Positions 1-9,453 of a stretch of DNA of 50,301 nt are shown here, one piece after another. The DNA is taken from contig NZ_VDMP01000017.1 of assembly GCF_006335005.1 (NCBI RefSeq), forward strand, positions 13,695 to 63,995. Direction: 5' to 3'. Position numbers and translations under genes: made by a program. How positions within the stretch are numbered: position 1 is the stretch's first letter; each line of letters begins with the position of its first letter. This DNA comes from Nocardioides albidus. GTDB taxonomy: Bacteria; Actinomycetota; Actinomycetes; Propionibacteriales; Nocardioidaceae. The notes beneath the pieces are model-generated. The model did no database searches. It saw nothing but the letters and a program-made list of their open reading frames with translations, and was not told the origin of the DNA.

Positions 1-1238
1 CCCGACTGCCCTCCGGGCTGCGCATCGTCACCGAGCAGATGGCCGGGGCCCGCTCGGCGTCCGTCGGCGTGTGGGTGGGCGTCGGCTCGCGTGACGAGAC
101 CGTGCGCACCCACGGCGCCTCCCACTTCCTCGAGCACCTGCTCTTCAAGGGCACCGCGGAGCGCTCCGCGCTCGACATCTCGATCGAGCTCGACGCGGTG
201 GGCGGTGAGTTCAACGCGTTCACCGCGAAGGAGTACACCTGCTTCCACGCGCGGGTGCTCTCCGACGACCTCCCGCTCGCGGTCGACGTGCTCGGCGACA
301 TGATCACGGGCTCGGTCATCGCGAGCCACGACGTCGACGCCGAGCGCGACGTGATCCTCGACGAGATCGCCATGCACGACGACGACCCCGACGACGTCGT
401 GCAGAACCTGCTCGCCGAGCTCGCCTGGGGCGCCGGCTCGTCGCTCGGCCGCCCGATCGCAGGGACGACCGACTCGATCGAGGCGATGACCCCGGCGCAG
501 ATCAAGCGCTTCTACCGCCGCCACTACGTGCCTGCCAACACCGTGGTCTCGGTCGCGGGCGCGCTCGACCACGCGGCCGTCGTACGCGCGGTGAAGAAGG
601 CGTTCGGCCGCCACGATTGGCTCGACGCCCAGGCCTCGCCGGTGCCGCCGAGGTCGACCACCGCGAGGCGGCGCCCCCAGGTCGGCGCCGGGGACGCGCG
701 GGTGGACAAGCCGTTCGAGCAGGTCAACCTGGTCGTCGGCCGCGAGGGGCTCACGCGTGACGACGAGCGGCGCTACGCCCTCGGCGTGCTCAACACCGCC
801 CTGGGCGGAGGCACGTCGAGCCGGCTGTTCCAGGAGGTCCGCGAGCTGCGCGGACTGGCCTACTCGGTGTACTCGTTCGCCAGCCACTACGCCGACTCCG
901 GCCTGGTCGGCGTCGCCGTCGGCTGTCTGCCCGACCGGACCGACGAGGTGCTGGCGGTGGTCCGCGAGCAGCTCGACCTGATCGCCGCGGAGGGGATCAC
1001 CGAGGACGAGCTCGCCCGCGGCAAGGGCCAGCTCGTCGGCGGGATGATCCTGGGCCTGGAGGACTCCGGCTCGCGGATGATGAGGCTCGGCAAGAACGAG
1101 CTCGTCAACGGCGAGGTCCTGGGACTCGACGAGGTGATCGCCCGGATCGAGTCGGTCACCCTCGATCAGGTCCGCGAGATCGCCGCCGAGGTGTTCGGCC
1201 GGCCCGAGCTGCTGGCGCTGGTCGGGCCGAGCCGCTAG
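1..1238 (+). CDS. M16 family zinc metallopeptidase (5' end outside window)
   Basis: Processing-type peptidase of the pitrilysin/insulinase clan, related to mitochondrial processing peptidase beta. The reading frame is open from the first complete codon (base 3, reading RLPSGLRIVTEQ), so only the start is missing and 411 residues are visible. The inverted zinc motif HFLEH lies 29-33 residues after the Met at base 39. The third ligand is expected in the downstream segment around RDVILDEIAMH. The C-terminal half carries the family's second M16 domain (PFEQVNLVVG, then GGGTSSRLFQEVRELRGLAYSV). Total length fits the usual 420-450 residues. It ends at a perfect hairpin shared with the convergent transporter gene. 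Family assignment is firm; the substrate is unknown. Confidence 0.93.
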   Translation, partial: RLPSGLRIVTEQMAGARSASVGVWVGVGSRDETVRTHGASHFLEHLLFKGTAERSALDISIELDAVGGEFNAFTAKEYTCFHARVLSDDLPLAVDVLGDMITGSVIASHDVDAERDVILDEIAMHDDDPDDVVQNLLAELAWGAGSSLGRPIAGTTDSIEAMTPAQIKRFYRRHYVPANTVVSVAGALDHAAVVRAVKKAFGRHDWLDAQASPVPPRSTTARRRPQVGAGDARVDKPFEQVNLVVGREGLTRDDERRYALGVLNTALGGGTSSRLFQEVRELRGLAYSVYSFASHYADSGLVGVAVGCLPDRTDEVLAVVREQLDLIAAEGITEDELARGKGQLVGGMILGLEDSGSRMMRLGKNELVNGEVLGLDEVIARIESVTLDQVREIAAEVFGRPELLALVGPSR

Positions 1239-1259
1239 GCACGCCCAGGCCCTCCGGCG

Positions 1260-1305
1260 GACGTCATGCGCTCCGTGGGCTCCCGCCCACGGAGCGCATG
1301 ACGTC
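1260..1305. terminator. bidirectional hairpin terminator, 21-bp perfect stem
   Basis: Arms at 1260-1280 and 1285-1305 are exact reverse complements around a 4-nt TCCC loop. The element sits between the stop of the M16 peptidase (1238) and the stop of the convergent BCCT gene (1321). No T-tract follows, which is usual for actinobacterial hairpin terminators. Confidence 0.85.
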
Positions 1306-1320
1306 AGCGCGCCGTCGCGG

Positions 1321-3072
1321 TCACTGGTCGGTCCGGTCCGTCCCGTTCTCCGGGGTGACGGGCTCGATCGAGAGTGCGAAGTCGTCACCGTGCTCGGTGA
1401 CACCGGTGATGACGGCCTGCTCGACCGCCTCCTCGCCGTACCTGCGACGCACCACCATCGGGTCGGTGCGGAGCTCACGCACGAGCGCTGCCGCGAGCCC
1501 GATCATGATCACCACGAACGGCAGCGCCGCCACGATCGTGATCGTCTGCAGCCCGGTGAGGGCGTCCTCGCCGCCGGCGAGCAGCATCACCGCGGCCACC
1601 GCGCCGGTGGCCACACCCCAGAAGATCACCACGGTGCGCCGGGGCTCCGTCGTCCCTCGCTCCGAGAGGCTGCCCATGACGATGGAGGCGGCGTCGGCGC
1701 CGGAGACGAAGAAGATCGCGACCAGGACCATCACCAGCACGCTTGCGACGATCGCCAGGGGGAGGGCGTCGAGGGTCCCGAACAGCTGGGCCTCCAGGCC
1801 CCCGGCGTCGGCGATGTCGGTGCCGTCGCGCTGCAGGTCGATGGCGGTGCCGCCCAGGATGCAGAACCAGATCACGCTCACCACGCTCGGGACCAGCAGC
1901 ACGCCTGTGACGAACTGGCGGATCGTGCGACCGCGCGAGATGCGCGCGATGAACATGCCGACGAACGGCGTCCAGGACAGCCACCAGGCCCAGTAGAAGA
2001 CGGTCCAAATGCTCAGCCAGGCCTCCGTGTCGGGCCCCTCGGCGCCGGTGCGGGCGGCCATCATCGCCAGGTCCTGCACGTAGCTGCCGAGCGAGGTCGG
2101 CACCAGGTTGAGGATGAAGACGGTCGGGCCGACCACGAACAGGAACAGCGCCAGGACGACGGCCAGCACCATGTTGATGTTGGACAGCCACTGGATGCCC
2201 TTGGCGACGCCCGAGATCGCCGACAGGACGAAGGCGATCGTGAGCACGGTGATGATCAGCACCAGCGTTCCGTTGCCCAGCGGACCGATGTCTCCCACGA
2301 TCTCCAGGCCGCTGCTGATCTGCAGCGCGCCCAGGCCGAGCGAGGTGGCCGAGCCGAACAGCGTCGCGAAGATCGCGAACATGTCGATGACCTTGCCCGC
2401 GCCGCCGGAGGCACGGTCGCCGAGCAGGGGAGCGAACGCCGCGGAGATCAACTGCACGCGGCCCTTGCGGTAGACGCCGTACGCGATCGCGAGCCCGACG
2501 ACGGCGTAGATGGCCCAGGGATGCAGCGTCCAGTGGAACATCGTGGTCGCCATCGCGGTCTGCGCCGCCTCGTCACGGCCGCCGGCGCCCGGGGGCGGGC
2601 TGACATAGTGCGAGAGCGGCTCGCTCACGCCGTAGAACATCAGACCGATGCCCATCCCGGCGCTGAACATCATCGCGACCCACGACGTGGTCCGGAACTC
2701 AGGCTCCTCGTCGTCGCGGCCCAGCGGGATGGTGCCGTACCTGCTCATGGCCAGCCAGATGACGAACACCACGAACCCGCTCGAGGTGAGCACGAAGAGC
2801 CACCCCGTGTTGGTCATCACCCACTCCAACGCCTTGCCGGACGCCGTACCGAGGGAGTCGGTGCTCACCAGGCCCCACACGACGAAGGCGATGCTCACCG
2901 CCGCGGCGACCCCGAACACGGCCGGGTCCAGGCCCCGCCGGCCGGTCTCGTCCACCTCGACCGCCTGGTCGAGGGCCGGGTGGGGTACGACGTCCGCGGC
3001 CGGCGTGCTCAGCGCGTCAGCCAGCTCGGCGGCTCGCGGATGGTGCGCTGGCCTGTTCGTCGTGTCGGTCAC
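1321..3072 (-). CDS. BCCT family (betaine/choline/carnitine) transporter
   Basis: Integral membrane transporter for quaternary ammonium compatible solutes, 583 aa with about twelve hydrophobic segments. Family signatures are GMGIGLMFYGVSEPLSHY in the third/fourth helix region and the tryptophan-rich WAWWLSWTPFVGMFIARISR segment. I start it at the GTG at 3072 (VTDTTNRPAHH) because GGAG lies 5 nt upstream; an upstream in-frame start would add 34 low-quality residues. The hydrophilic ends are acidic, as in osmosensing BetP-like members. Substrate (glycine betaine, choline or another) cannot be decided from sequence. Its leader of about 155 nt is strongly structured and described separately. Confidence 0.93.
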   Translation of the reverse strand: MTDTTNRPAHHPRAAELADALSTPAADVVPHPALDQAVEVDETGRRGLDPAVFGVAAAVSIAFVVWGLVSTDSLGTASGKALEWVMTNTGWLFVLTSSGFVVFVIWLAMSRYGTIPLGRDDEEPEFRTTSWVAMMFSAGMGIGLMFYGVSEPLSHYVSPPPGAGGRDEAAQTAMATTMFHWTLHPWAIYAVVGLAIAYGVYRKGRVQLISAAFAPLLGDRASGGAGKVIDMFAIFATLFGSATSLGLGALQISSGLEIVGDIGPLGNGTLVLIITVLTIAFVLSAISGVAKGIQWLSNINMVLAVVLALFLFVVGPTVFILNLVPTSLGSYVQDLAMMAARTGAEGPDTEAWLSIWTVFYWAWWLSWTPFVGMFIARISRGRTIRQFVTGVLLVPSVVSVIWFCILGGTAIDLQRDGTDIADAGGLEAQLFGTLDALPLAIVASVLVMVLVAIFFVSGADAASIVMGSLSERGTTEPRRTVVIFWGVATGAVAAVMLLAGGEDALTGLQTITIVAALPFVVIMIGLAAALVRELRTDPMVVRRRYGEEAVEQAVITGVTEHGDDFALSIEPVTPENGTDRTDQ

Positions 3073-3240
3073 ATGTGCTCCAGGGTCTCGCAGGGTCAGG
3101 ACGCATGTCCGTTCCCGGCGGGTTCCCCGAAGGGTGACGGGCCCGGCGTGGTGGCGCGTGGGGCAACCACGCAACCACGGCGGGTTCGCATTTCTCCGAG
3201 AAGGCCTGCCCGGAACCGGGCATGCTGCCCCGGCAGGCTA
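3073..3240 (-). promoter_or_regulatory. promoter and structured leader of the BCCT gene
   Basis: On the minus strand a TAGCCT -10 candidate lies at 3240-3235, putting transcription start near 3228 and leaving about 155 nt of leader. That leader can form several hairpins: CCCGG/CCGGG and TTCTC/GAGAA near its 5' end, a strong GCGTGG-TTGCC-CCACGC stem in the middle, and GGAC/GTCC close to the ribosome binding site. I do not recognise a known riboswitch class. An unrelated terminator for the upstream methyltransferase gene could explain part of the structure (7-bp hairpin at 3256-3281). Confidence 0.4.
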
Positions 3241-3280
3241 ACAGGGGGCGGGTCCAGCCCGGATCCACCGGGGCCCGGGC

Positions 3281-4630
<1,350 letters not shown>

Positions 4631-4769
4631 CCGCCGAGGTGCCAGGTTGGTACCGCCGAGGTGCCACCTTGGTACCGCCGAAGTGCCAGGTTGGTACCGC
4701 CCAGGTGCCAGACCTGGTCCACTGTGCGGGCGTTCTCTGGCACCTCGGAGGTCCGCGACCGGCACCTCG
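4631..4769. repeat. 22-bp-period tandem and inverted repeat element
   Basis: Three near-identical 22-bp units begin at 4631, 4653 and 4675, and a partial fourth at 4697. The shared core GARGTGCCAS starts at 4636, 4658 and 4680, with CAGGTGCCAG at 4702. The same core reappears inverted as TGGCACCTC at 4738 and CGGCACCTC at 4760, again 22 bp apart. The element fills the gap between the convergent dapB and acetyltransferase genes. It may act as a terminator, a protein-binding array or a REP-like repeat; its architecture matches the palindrome at 11070-11158. Confidence 0.85.
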
Positions 4770-4798
4770 TCGGTCAGGCCGGGCGCACGAGATGGGGA

Positions 4799-5320
4799 TC
4801 AGGCCAGGAGAGAGGTGTGCAGCCGGACCTGCTTGAGGGTGGCACCGGACTCGTCGGCCAGCTCGCGGCTCGCGCCGTCGGGCTCCCACCCCGCGCTCGA
4901 CAGGAACGCGCGGAGCGTGTCGTCCGCGGCGTCGACCCAGCACACCGCCCGGTTGAAGCCGTCGGCCTGGAGAGTGTCGGCGCAGGCCTGCAGGAGCCGC
5001 GAGCCGTGGCCGGCGCGGGTGTCTCCCGGACCGACGGTGAACTCGGCCATCTCGCCGTCGACGACGGGGTCGGCGTCGGGATCGTCGTTGGGCCCGGTCA
5101 GCGCGAAGCCGACCACGCGGTCGGCGGCCAGCGCGACGAGTGCACGGCGGCGCGCCTCGGGAGGCCGGGAGAGGGACCGGCGCCAGGCCTCGGCAAGGGC
5201 GGCAGCGTCCGGGGCCGCGTCGGCGTCGTACCGCTGCTGCCAGGCTCCGAGCTGGACGGTCGCGATCCCGGCGGCGTCCGCCGGCCAGGCGACCCGTACG
5301 GAGACGTCAGCGGAGACCAT
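4799..5320 (-). CDS. GNAT family N-acetyltransferase
   Basis: Acetyl-CoA-dependent acyltransferase fold, 173 aa. Motif B/A residues are seen as ALVALAADRVVGFALTGP, then MAEFTVGPGDTRAGHGSRLLQACADTL, where RAGHGS is the pyrophosphate-binding loop. The late segment LRAFLSSAGWEPDG is the usual beta6/7 region. The ATG at 5320 is chosen because AGGA lies about 8 nt upstream; the ATG at 5329 has no spaced ribosome site. The acceptor substrate cannot be inferred. It is divergent from the aldo/keto reductase with 53 bp between starts. Confidence 0.88.
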   Translation of the reverse strand: MVSADVSVRVAWPADAAGIATVQLGAWQQRYDADAAPDAAALAEAWRRSLSRPPEARRRALVALAADRVVGFALTGPNDDPDADPVVDGEMAEFTVGPGDTRAGHGSRLLQACADTLQADGFNRAVCWVDAADDTLRAFLSSAGWEPDGASRELADESGATLKQVRLHTSLLA

Positions 5321-5360
5321 GCCGGTCATCCTGTCAGGGCCCGGAGGTGGCACCGGCCAC

Positions 5361-5366
5361 TAGGGT
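5361..5366 (+). promoter_or_regulatory. -10 element of the aldo/keto reductase gene (leaderless)
   Basis: TAGGGT is followed by 7 nt and the ATG at 5374; no ribosome binding site is present, so the transcript probably starts at the start codon. Confidence 0.5.
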
Positions 5367-5373
5367 CGGGGGC

Positions 5374-6384
5374 ATGGAGATTCGCAACCTCGGCGCGAGT
5401 GGGCTCCGCATCTCGGCCATCGCCTACGGCAACTGGATCACGCACGGCTCGCAGGTGGAGGAGGACGGCGCGCTGGCCTGCGTGCGTCGGGCCCTCGACG
5501 AGGGGATCACGACCTTCGACACCGCGGACGTCTACGCCAACACCGCCGCCGAGACGGTGCTCGGGAGGGCTCTCGCCGGGGAGCGGCGTGAGGGTCTGGA
5601 GATCTTCACGAAGGTCTTCTGGCCGACCGGTCCGGGCAAGCACAACGACCACGGGCTGTCGCGCAAGCACATCATGGAGTCGATCGACGGATCCCTGCGG
5701 CGACTGGGCACCGAGTACGTCGACCTCTACCAGGCGCACCGCTACGACCACGAGACGCCCCTGGAGGAGACCATGGTCGCCTTCGCCGACGTGGTCCGCT
5801 CGGGCAAGGCTCTCTACATCGGCGTCTCGGAGTGGCGCGCGGAGGAGATCCGTGCGGCCGCGGAGCTCGCCCGCGAGCTGCGGGTGCCGCTCGTGTCCAA
5901 CCAGCCGCAGTACTCCATGCTCTGGCGCGTCATCGAGGCGGAGGTCGTCCCGACCTCGAAGGAGCTCGGCATCGGGCAGATCGTGTGGTCGCCCATCGCC
6001 CAGGGCGTGCTGACGGGCAAGTACCGGCCGGGCCAGCCGCCGCCGGCCGGCTCCCGCGCCACCGACGAGAAGGGTGGCGCCAACGACATCAGCCGGTGGC
6101 TGCGTGACGACGTTCTCGAGCGGGTCCAGCTGCTGCAGCCGATCGCGGACGAGGTCGGGCTCTCCCTCGCGCAGCTCGCCGTCGCCTGGGTGCTGCAGAA
6201 CGACAACGTGTCGGCCGCGATCATCGGCGCCAGCCGACCCGAGCAGGTCACCGAGAACGTGAGGGCCGCCGGCATCACGCTGGACGCCGACACGCTCGCC
6301 GCGATCGACCGGGCGCTCGACGGCGTCGTCACCACCGACCCCGCCCTCACCCGCTCGCCCCGTCGCTCCGAGGTCCTCGGCTGA
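5374..6384 (+). CDS. aldo/keto reductase (Kv-beta/YghZ-like)
   Basis: NADPH-dependent carbonyl reductase with the TIM-barrel AKR fold, 336 aa. The catalytic tetrad is visible as Asp and Tyr in FDTADVYANT, Lys in FTKVFW, and His in YQAHRYD. The C-terminal cofactor-binding segment is SAAIIGASRPEQVTENV. The sequence LRRLGTEYVDLYQAHRYD and overall length resemble the AKR6/AKR14 group (potassium-channel beta subunits, YghZ). The start at 5374 is supported by the -10 element 7 nt upstream; longer in-frame extensions read into the divergent gene. Physiological substrate unknown. Confidence 0.93.
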   Translation: MEIRNLGASGLRISAIAYGNWITHGSQVEEDGALACVRRALDEGITTFDTADVYANTAAETVLGRALAGERREGLEIFTKVFWPTGPGKHNDHGLSRKHIMESIDGSLRRLGTEYVDLYQAHRYDHETPLEETMVAFADVVRSGKALYIGVSEWRAEEIRAAAELARELRVPLVSNQPQYSMLWRVIEAEVVPTSKELGIGQIVWSPIAQGVLTGKYRPGQPPPAGSRATDEKGGANDISRWLRDDVLERVQLLQPIADEVGLSLAQLAVAWVLQNDNVSAAIIGASRPEQVTENVRAAGITLDADTLAAIDRALDGVVTTDPALTRSPRRSEVLG

Positions 6385-6406
6385 GAATGGGCGCCGGGGC
6401 GGTCGG

Positions 6407-6997
6407 CTACCGGTCGTAGTCCTCGGGCAGCGGCTGGCCGATCTTGACCCGGGCCTTGGGCAGGCGCATGAACTTCATCTGCATCGATCGGGTGAGGGCG
6501 TAGTAGGTCGTCCCCTTGAGCGACTCGTCGGGGAAGCGCGCCTTCAGCTCCCGGCGCAGGCGGAAGCGGAGCAGCAGCATGTCGGTGACCACGAACAGCA
6601 CCGTGGCGAGCAGGACCATGCTGCTGGCCTGCACGAGCGCGGAGTTGCCGGTGTAGCCGAGCAGCAGGCCCACGATCATCAGCGGGATGACCATCTCGAC
6701 GATGGAGAAGCGGCGGTCGACGTAGTCGCGGATGAAGCGACGGACCCGTCCCCTGTCGCGCGGGAGGAAGTAGCGCTCGTCGCCGCTCTTCATGCCCTGG
6801 CGGATCTTACGGCTCTCCTCGGCGCGGTACTCACGCTGGCGGCGCGCGGACTCCCTGCGATCGGTGGGCGCCTTCGCACGGGCCTTCGCGGCCGCCTCCG
6901 CCTCCTTGCGGGTGGGGGTCGGACGACCCTTGCCGCCGGGCTTCGGCTCGGCAGCGGCCTGCTCGTCGGCAGCGGGGGACTTGGTGCGCTTGAACAC
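6407..6997 (-). CDS. DUF3043 family membrane protein
   Basis: 196-aa actinobacterial protein of unknown function. The N-terminal third is highly charged and includes the family-typical KGRPTPTRKEAEAAAKARA stretch. A basic segment (REYRAEESRKIRQGMKSGDERY) follows, then two adjacent transmembrane helices around residues 108-152 (VEMVIPLMIVGLLLG and ASSMVLLATVLFVVTDM). The cytosolic tail ends KIGQPLPEDYDR. The GTG at 6997 has an AGGAAGG ribosome site 7 nt upstream. It lies 46 bp downstream of nadA on the same strand and is convergent with the aldo/keto reductase gene. Confidence 0.85.
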   Translation of the reverse strand: MFKRTKSPAADEQAAAEPKPGGKGRPTPTRKEAEAAAKARAKAPTDRRESARRQREYRAEESRKIRQGMKSGDERYFLPRDRGRVRRFIRDYVDRRFSIVEMVIPLMIVGLLLGYTGNSALVQASSMVLLATVLFVVTDMLLLRFRLRRELKARFPDESLKGTTYYALTRSMQMKFMRLPKARVKIGQPLPEDYDR

Positions 6998-7042
6998 GCT
7001 CAGGCCTTCCTGACCAGAGGGGAATCGATCGGCTCGGTGCCG

Positions 7043-8227
7043 TCAGTCACGGTGGGTCTTTCCGGGGAGGTCCAGCATGCGCTGCAGGGCGACGAGCGCC
7101 TCGGCCTCGGTCTGCGGGTCGACCTCGATCTGGTTGACGACCACGCCCTCGGCGAGGCTCTCCAGGGCCCACACGAGGTGGGGCAGGTCGATCCGGTTCA
7201 TCGTGGCGCAGTAGCAGACGTTGCGGTCCAAGAACATGATGTTCTTGTCCGGATGCGTCCTGGCGAGGCGCTGCACGAGGTTGAGCTCGGTGCCGATCGC
7301 CCAGCTCGACCCGGCGGGAGCGGACTCGATCGTCTTGATGATGAACTCGGTCGAGCCGACGAGGTCGGCATTGAGGACGACCTCGTGCTGGCACTCCGGA
7401 TGGACCACGACGTTGAGGTCCGGCACCTTGGCGCGCAGCTCGTCGATGACGTCGGCGGAGAACCTGCCGTGGACCGAGCAGTGGCCCTTCCACAGGATCA
7501 CCCGAGCGCCGGCGAGCTCCTCGGCGCTCAGGCCGCCGTTGGGCTTGAAGGGGTTCCACACGACGCACTCGTCGAGGGAGTAGCCCAGCTGGAGGACCGC
7601 GGTGTTGCGGCCGAGGTGCTGGTCGGGCAGGAACAGGACCTTGGTGTCCCTGTTGTCGGCGCCCTTCTGCTGGAAGGCCCACTCGAGGGCGACCTCGGCG
7701 TTGGACGAGGTGCACACCACGCCGCCGTTGCGCCCGCAGAACGCCTTGATCGCGGCGCTGGAGTTCATGTAGGTCACCGGGACGACGGAGTCCTGGATCC
7801 CGGCCTCGGCCAGGGCCTCCCAGGCCTGCTCGACCTGGGCGATGCGCGCCATGTCGGCCATCGAGCATCCGGCAGCCAGGTCGGGCAGGATGACCTTCTG
7901 CTCCGGCGCGGTGAGGATGTCGGCGGACTCGGCCATGAAGTGGACGCCGCAGAAGACGATGAACTCCGCGTCCGGGCGCGCCGCGGCGTCGCGGGCCAGC
8001 TTGAAGGAGTCGCCGGTGACGTCGGCGAACTGGATGACCTCGTCGCGCTGGTAGTGGTGGCCCAGCACGAACAGCCGCTCGCCGAGCTTCTCCTTGGCCG
8101 CACGGGCCCGCGCCACGAGATCCGGGTCGCTGGGTGCCGGAAGGTCGCCCGGGCAGTCGACGCCGCGCTCGGAGAGCGCGTCCGTGCCACGGCCCAGCGG
8201 CAGCAGCGGGAGGTCCACGGTGGTCAT
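7043..8227 (-). CDS. nadA: quinolinate synthase NadA
   Basis: Condenses iminoaspartate with dihydroxyacetone phosphate to quinolinate in de novo NAD synthesis, using a [4Fe-4S] cluster. The 394-aa protein has the family blocks LGHHYQRDEVIQFADVTGDS, CGVHFMAESADIL, PECQHEVVLNADLVGSTEFI and NVCYCATMNRIDL. Cysteines in these blocks supply the cluster ligands. No nadB or nadC is adjacent. The ATG start is preceded by TAGGAT at 6 nt, so the mRNA is probably leaderless. Confidence 0.96.
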   Translation of the reverse strand: MTTVDLPLLPLGRGTDALSERGVDCPGDLPAPSDPDLVARARAAKEKLGERLFVLGHHYQRDEVIQFADVTGDSFKLARDAAARPDAEFIVFCGVHFMAESADILTAPEQKVILPDLAAGCSMADMARIAQVEQAWEALAEAGIQDSVVPVTYMNSSAAIKAFCGRNGGVVCTSSNAEVALEWAFQQKGADNRDTKVLFLPDQHLGRNTAVLQLGYSLDECVVWNPFKPNGGLSAEELAGARVILWKGHCSVHGRFSADVIDELRAKVPDLNVVVHPECQHEVVLNADLVGSTEFIIKTIESAPAGSSWAIGTELNLVQRLARTHPDKNIMFLDRNVCYCATMNRIDLPHLVWALESLAEGVVVNQIEVDPQTEAEALVALQRMLDLPGKTHRD

Positions 8228-8233
8228 GGGCCC

Positions 8234-8239
8234 ATCCTA
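8234..8239 (-). promoter_or_regulatory. -10 element of nadA (leaderless)
   Basis: On the minus strand TAGGAT is followed by 6 nt (GGGCCC) and the ATG at 8227. No ribosome site is present between them. Confidence 0.5.
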
Positions 8240-8327
8240 GTTTGGGGTGCGCGGACCCTCCCGACCGGCCGAACCGTGGATCCGGCCTTGCCGCACGGCT
8301 GCGGCCGCCGTCCACCATGATGAGCGC

Positions 8328-9413
8328 ATGCGCATCCTGGTGGCCCCCGACAAGTTCGCGGGCACGCTCACCGCGGTCGAGGCCGCCAAGGCGATCGCGG
8401 CCGGCTGGCGCCGGTACGCCCCGGACGACGAGGTGGTGCTGGCCCCGATGTCGGACGGCGGTCCGGGCTTCGTGGACGTCCTCCACGCCACCCTCGGCGG
8501 CGAGCTGCTCGCCGTCGTCGCCGAGGCTCCGCAGGGCCACGAGGTGCCCGCGACCATCCTCCGGGTCGGCGACACCGTCTACGTCGAGAGTGCCCAGGTC
8601 TGCGGGGTGCACCTGACCGGGGGCAGGCTCGGCGAGTTCGGTACGACGGTCGGGGTCGGCCGCCTCCTCCTCGAGGCGGTCGACGCGGGGGCCAGCCGGG
8701 TGGTGGTCGGGCTCGGGGGCTCGGGCACCAACGACGGCGGAGCCGGTCTGCTGGCGGCGCTGGGAGCCGATGCGGACGTGGCGCTCGACGTGGGCGGGAT
8801 CTTCCTCGACGGGGTCACCCGGGTCGACCTCAGCATCGCCCGCGGACTGGTGGACGGCGTCGAGATCATCGCCGCGACCGACGTCGACAGTCCGCTCACC
8901 GGCCTGTTCGGCGCGAGCAAGACCTTCGGCGCCCAGAAGGGCCTCGACGAGGAGGCCCAGGTCCTGCTCGACGGCTTCCTGGAGAGCTTCGCGGCGGCCA
9001 CCGACCGGAGGGTGGCGCTCCAGCCGGGGGCGGGCGCGGCGGGCGGCCTGGGGTTCGCCCTCATGCTGCTCGGAGGGGTCCGCGTCTCGGGGATCGAGCT
9101 GGTCGCCGAGGCGGTGGGGCTGGCCCGTCAGGCGCGTCACGCCGACCTCGTGATCACCGGGGAGGGTGCCTTCGACTTCAGCAGCCGGGCCGGCAAGGTC
9201 CCGGCCGGGGTGGCGGCCGTCGCGGCGGAGGCGCTGCGCCCCTGCGTCGCGCTCGCCGGTCAGGTGCTCGTCGGCTCCCGGGAGATGCGGGCGCTGGGCA
9301 TGGACGCGGCCTACTCCCTGGTCGATGCGGTGGGGGAGGAGCGCGCGTTCGCCGACCCGGCGGGCGCGCTGGCCGATCTCGCGGCGCGCGTCGCCCGCAC
9401 CTGGTCGGAGTGA
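8328..9413 (+). CDS. glycerate kinase
   Basis: Phosphorylates D-glycerate (GlxK/GarK family, normally yielding 2-phosphoglycerate), 361 aa, cytosolic. Family blocks are VLVAPDKFAGTLTA-like RILVAPDKFAGTLTAVEAA at the N-terminus, MSDGGPGF, the glycine-rich VVGLGGSGTNDGGAGLLAALG, and ITGEGAFDFSSRAGKVPAGVA near the C-terminus. The start at 8328 places DKFAGT at the usual distance. CATGAT ends 6 nt before the ATG, consistent with a leaderless transcript, so upstream in-frame codons are ignored. From memory, a glycerate kinase also sits near erpA and adoK in mycobacteria. Confidence 0.93.
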   Translation: MRILVAPDKFAGTLTAVEAAKAIAAGWRRYAPDDEVVLAPMSDGGPGFVDVLHATLGGELLAVVAEAPQGHEVPATILRVGDTVYVESAQVCGVHLTGGRLGEFGTTVGVGRLLLEAVDAGASRVVVGLGGSGTNDGGAGLLAALGADADVALDVGGIFLDGVTRVDLSIARGLVDGVEIIAATDVDSPLTGLFGASKTFGAQKGLDEEAQVLLDGFLESFAAATDRRVALQPGAGAAGGLGFALMLLGGVRVSGIELVAEAVGLARQARHADLVITGEGAFDFSSRAGKVPAGVAAVAAEALRPCVALAGQVLVGSREMRALGMDAAYSLVDAVGEERAFADPAGALADLAARVARTWSE

Positions 9414-9429
9414 ACCGCTCGCGTCGTGG

Positions 9430-9447
9430 TGGAACGTGTTCTAGATT
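9430..9447 (+). promoter_or_regulatory. KstR-like operator overlapping the -10 of the alcohol dehydrogenase gene
   Basis: TGGAACGTGTTCTA (9430-9443) fits the published TetR-family KstR consensus TnnAACnnGTTnnA at every fixed position. It overlaps the -10 candidate TAGATT (9442-9447), which ends 6 nt before the ATG at 9454. Binding there would block transcription. No kstR-like gene is in the window, so the identity of the regulator is an inference. Confidence 0.55.
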
Positions 9448-9453
9448 GCGGTC

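Noticed and set aside
3197..3238. tRNA or known riboswitch in the BCCT leader
   Set aside because: Hairpins are present but no cloverleaf, T-loop consensus or conserved riboswitch core could be matched.
4631..4769. CRISPR array downstream of dapB
   Set aside because: The 22-bp units are contiguous with no unique spacers, and no cas genes are present.
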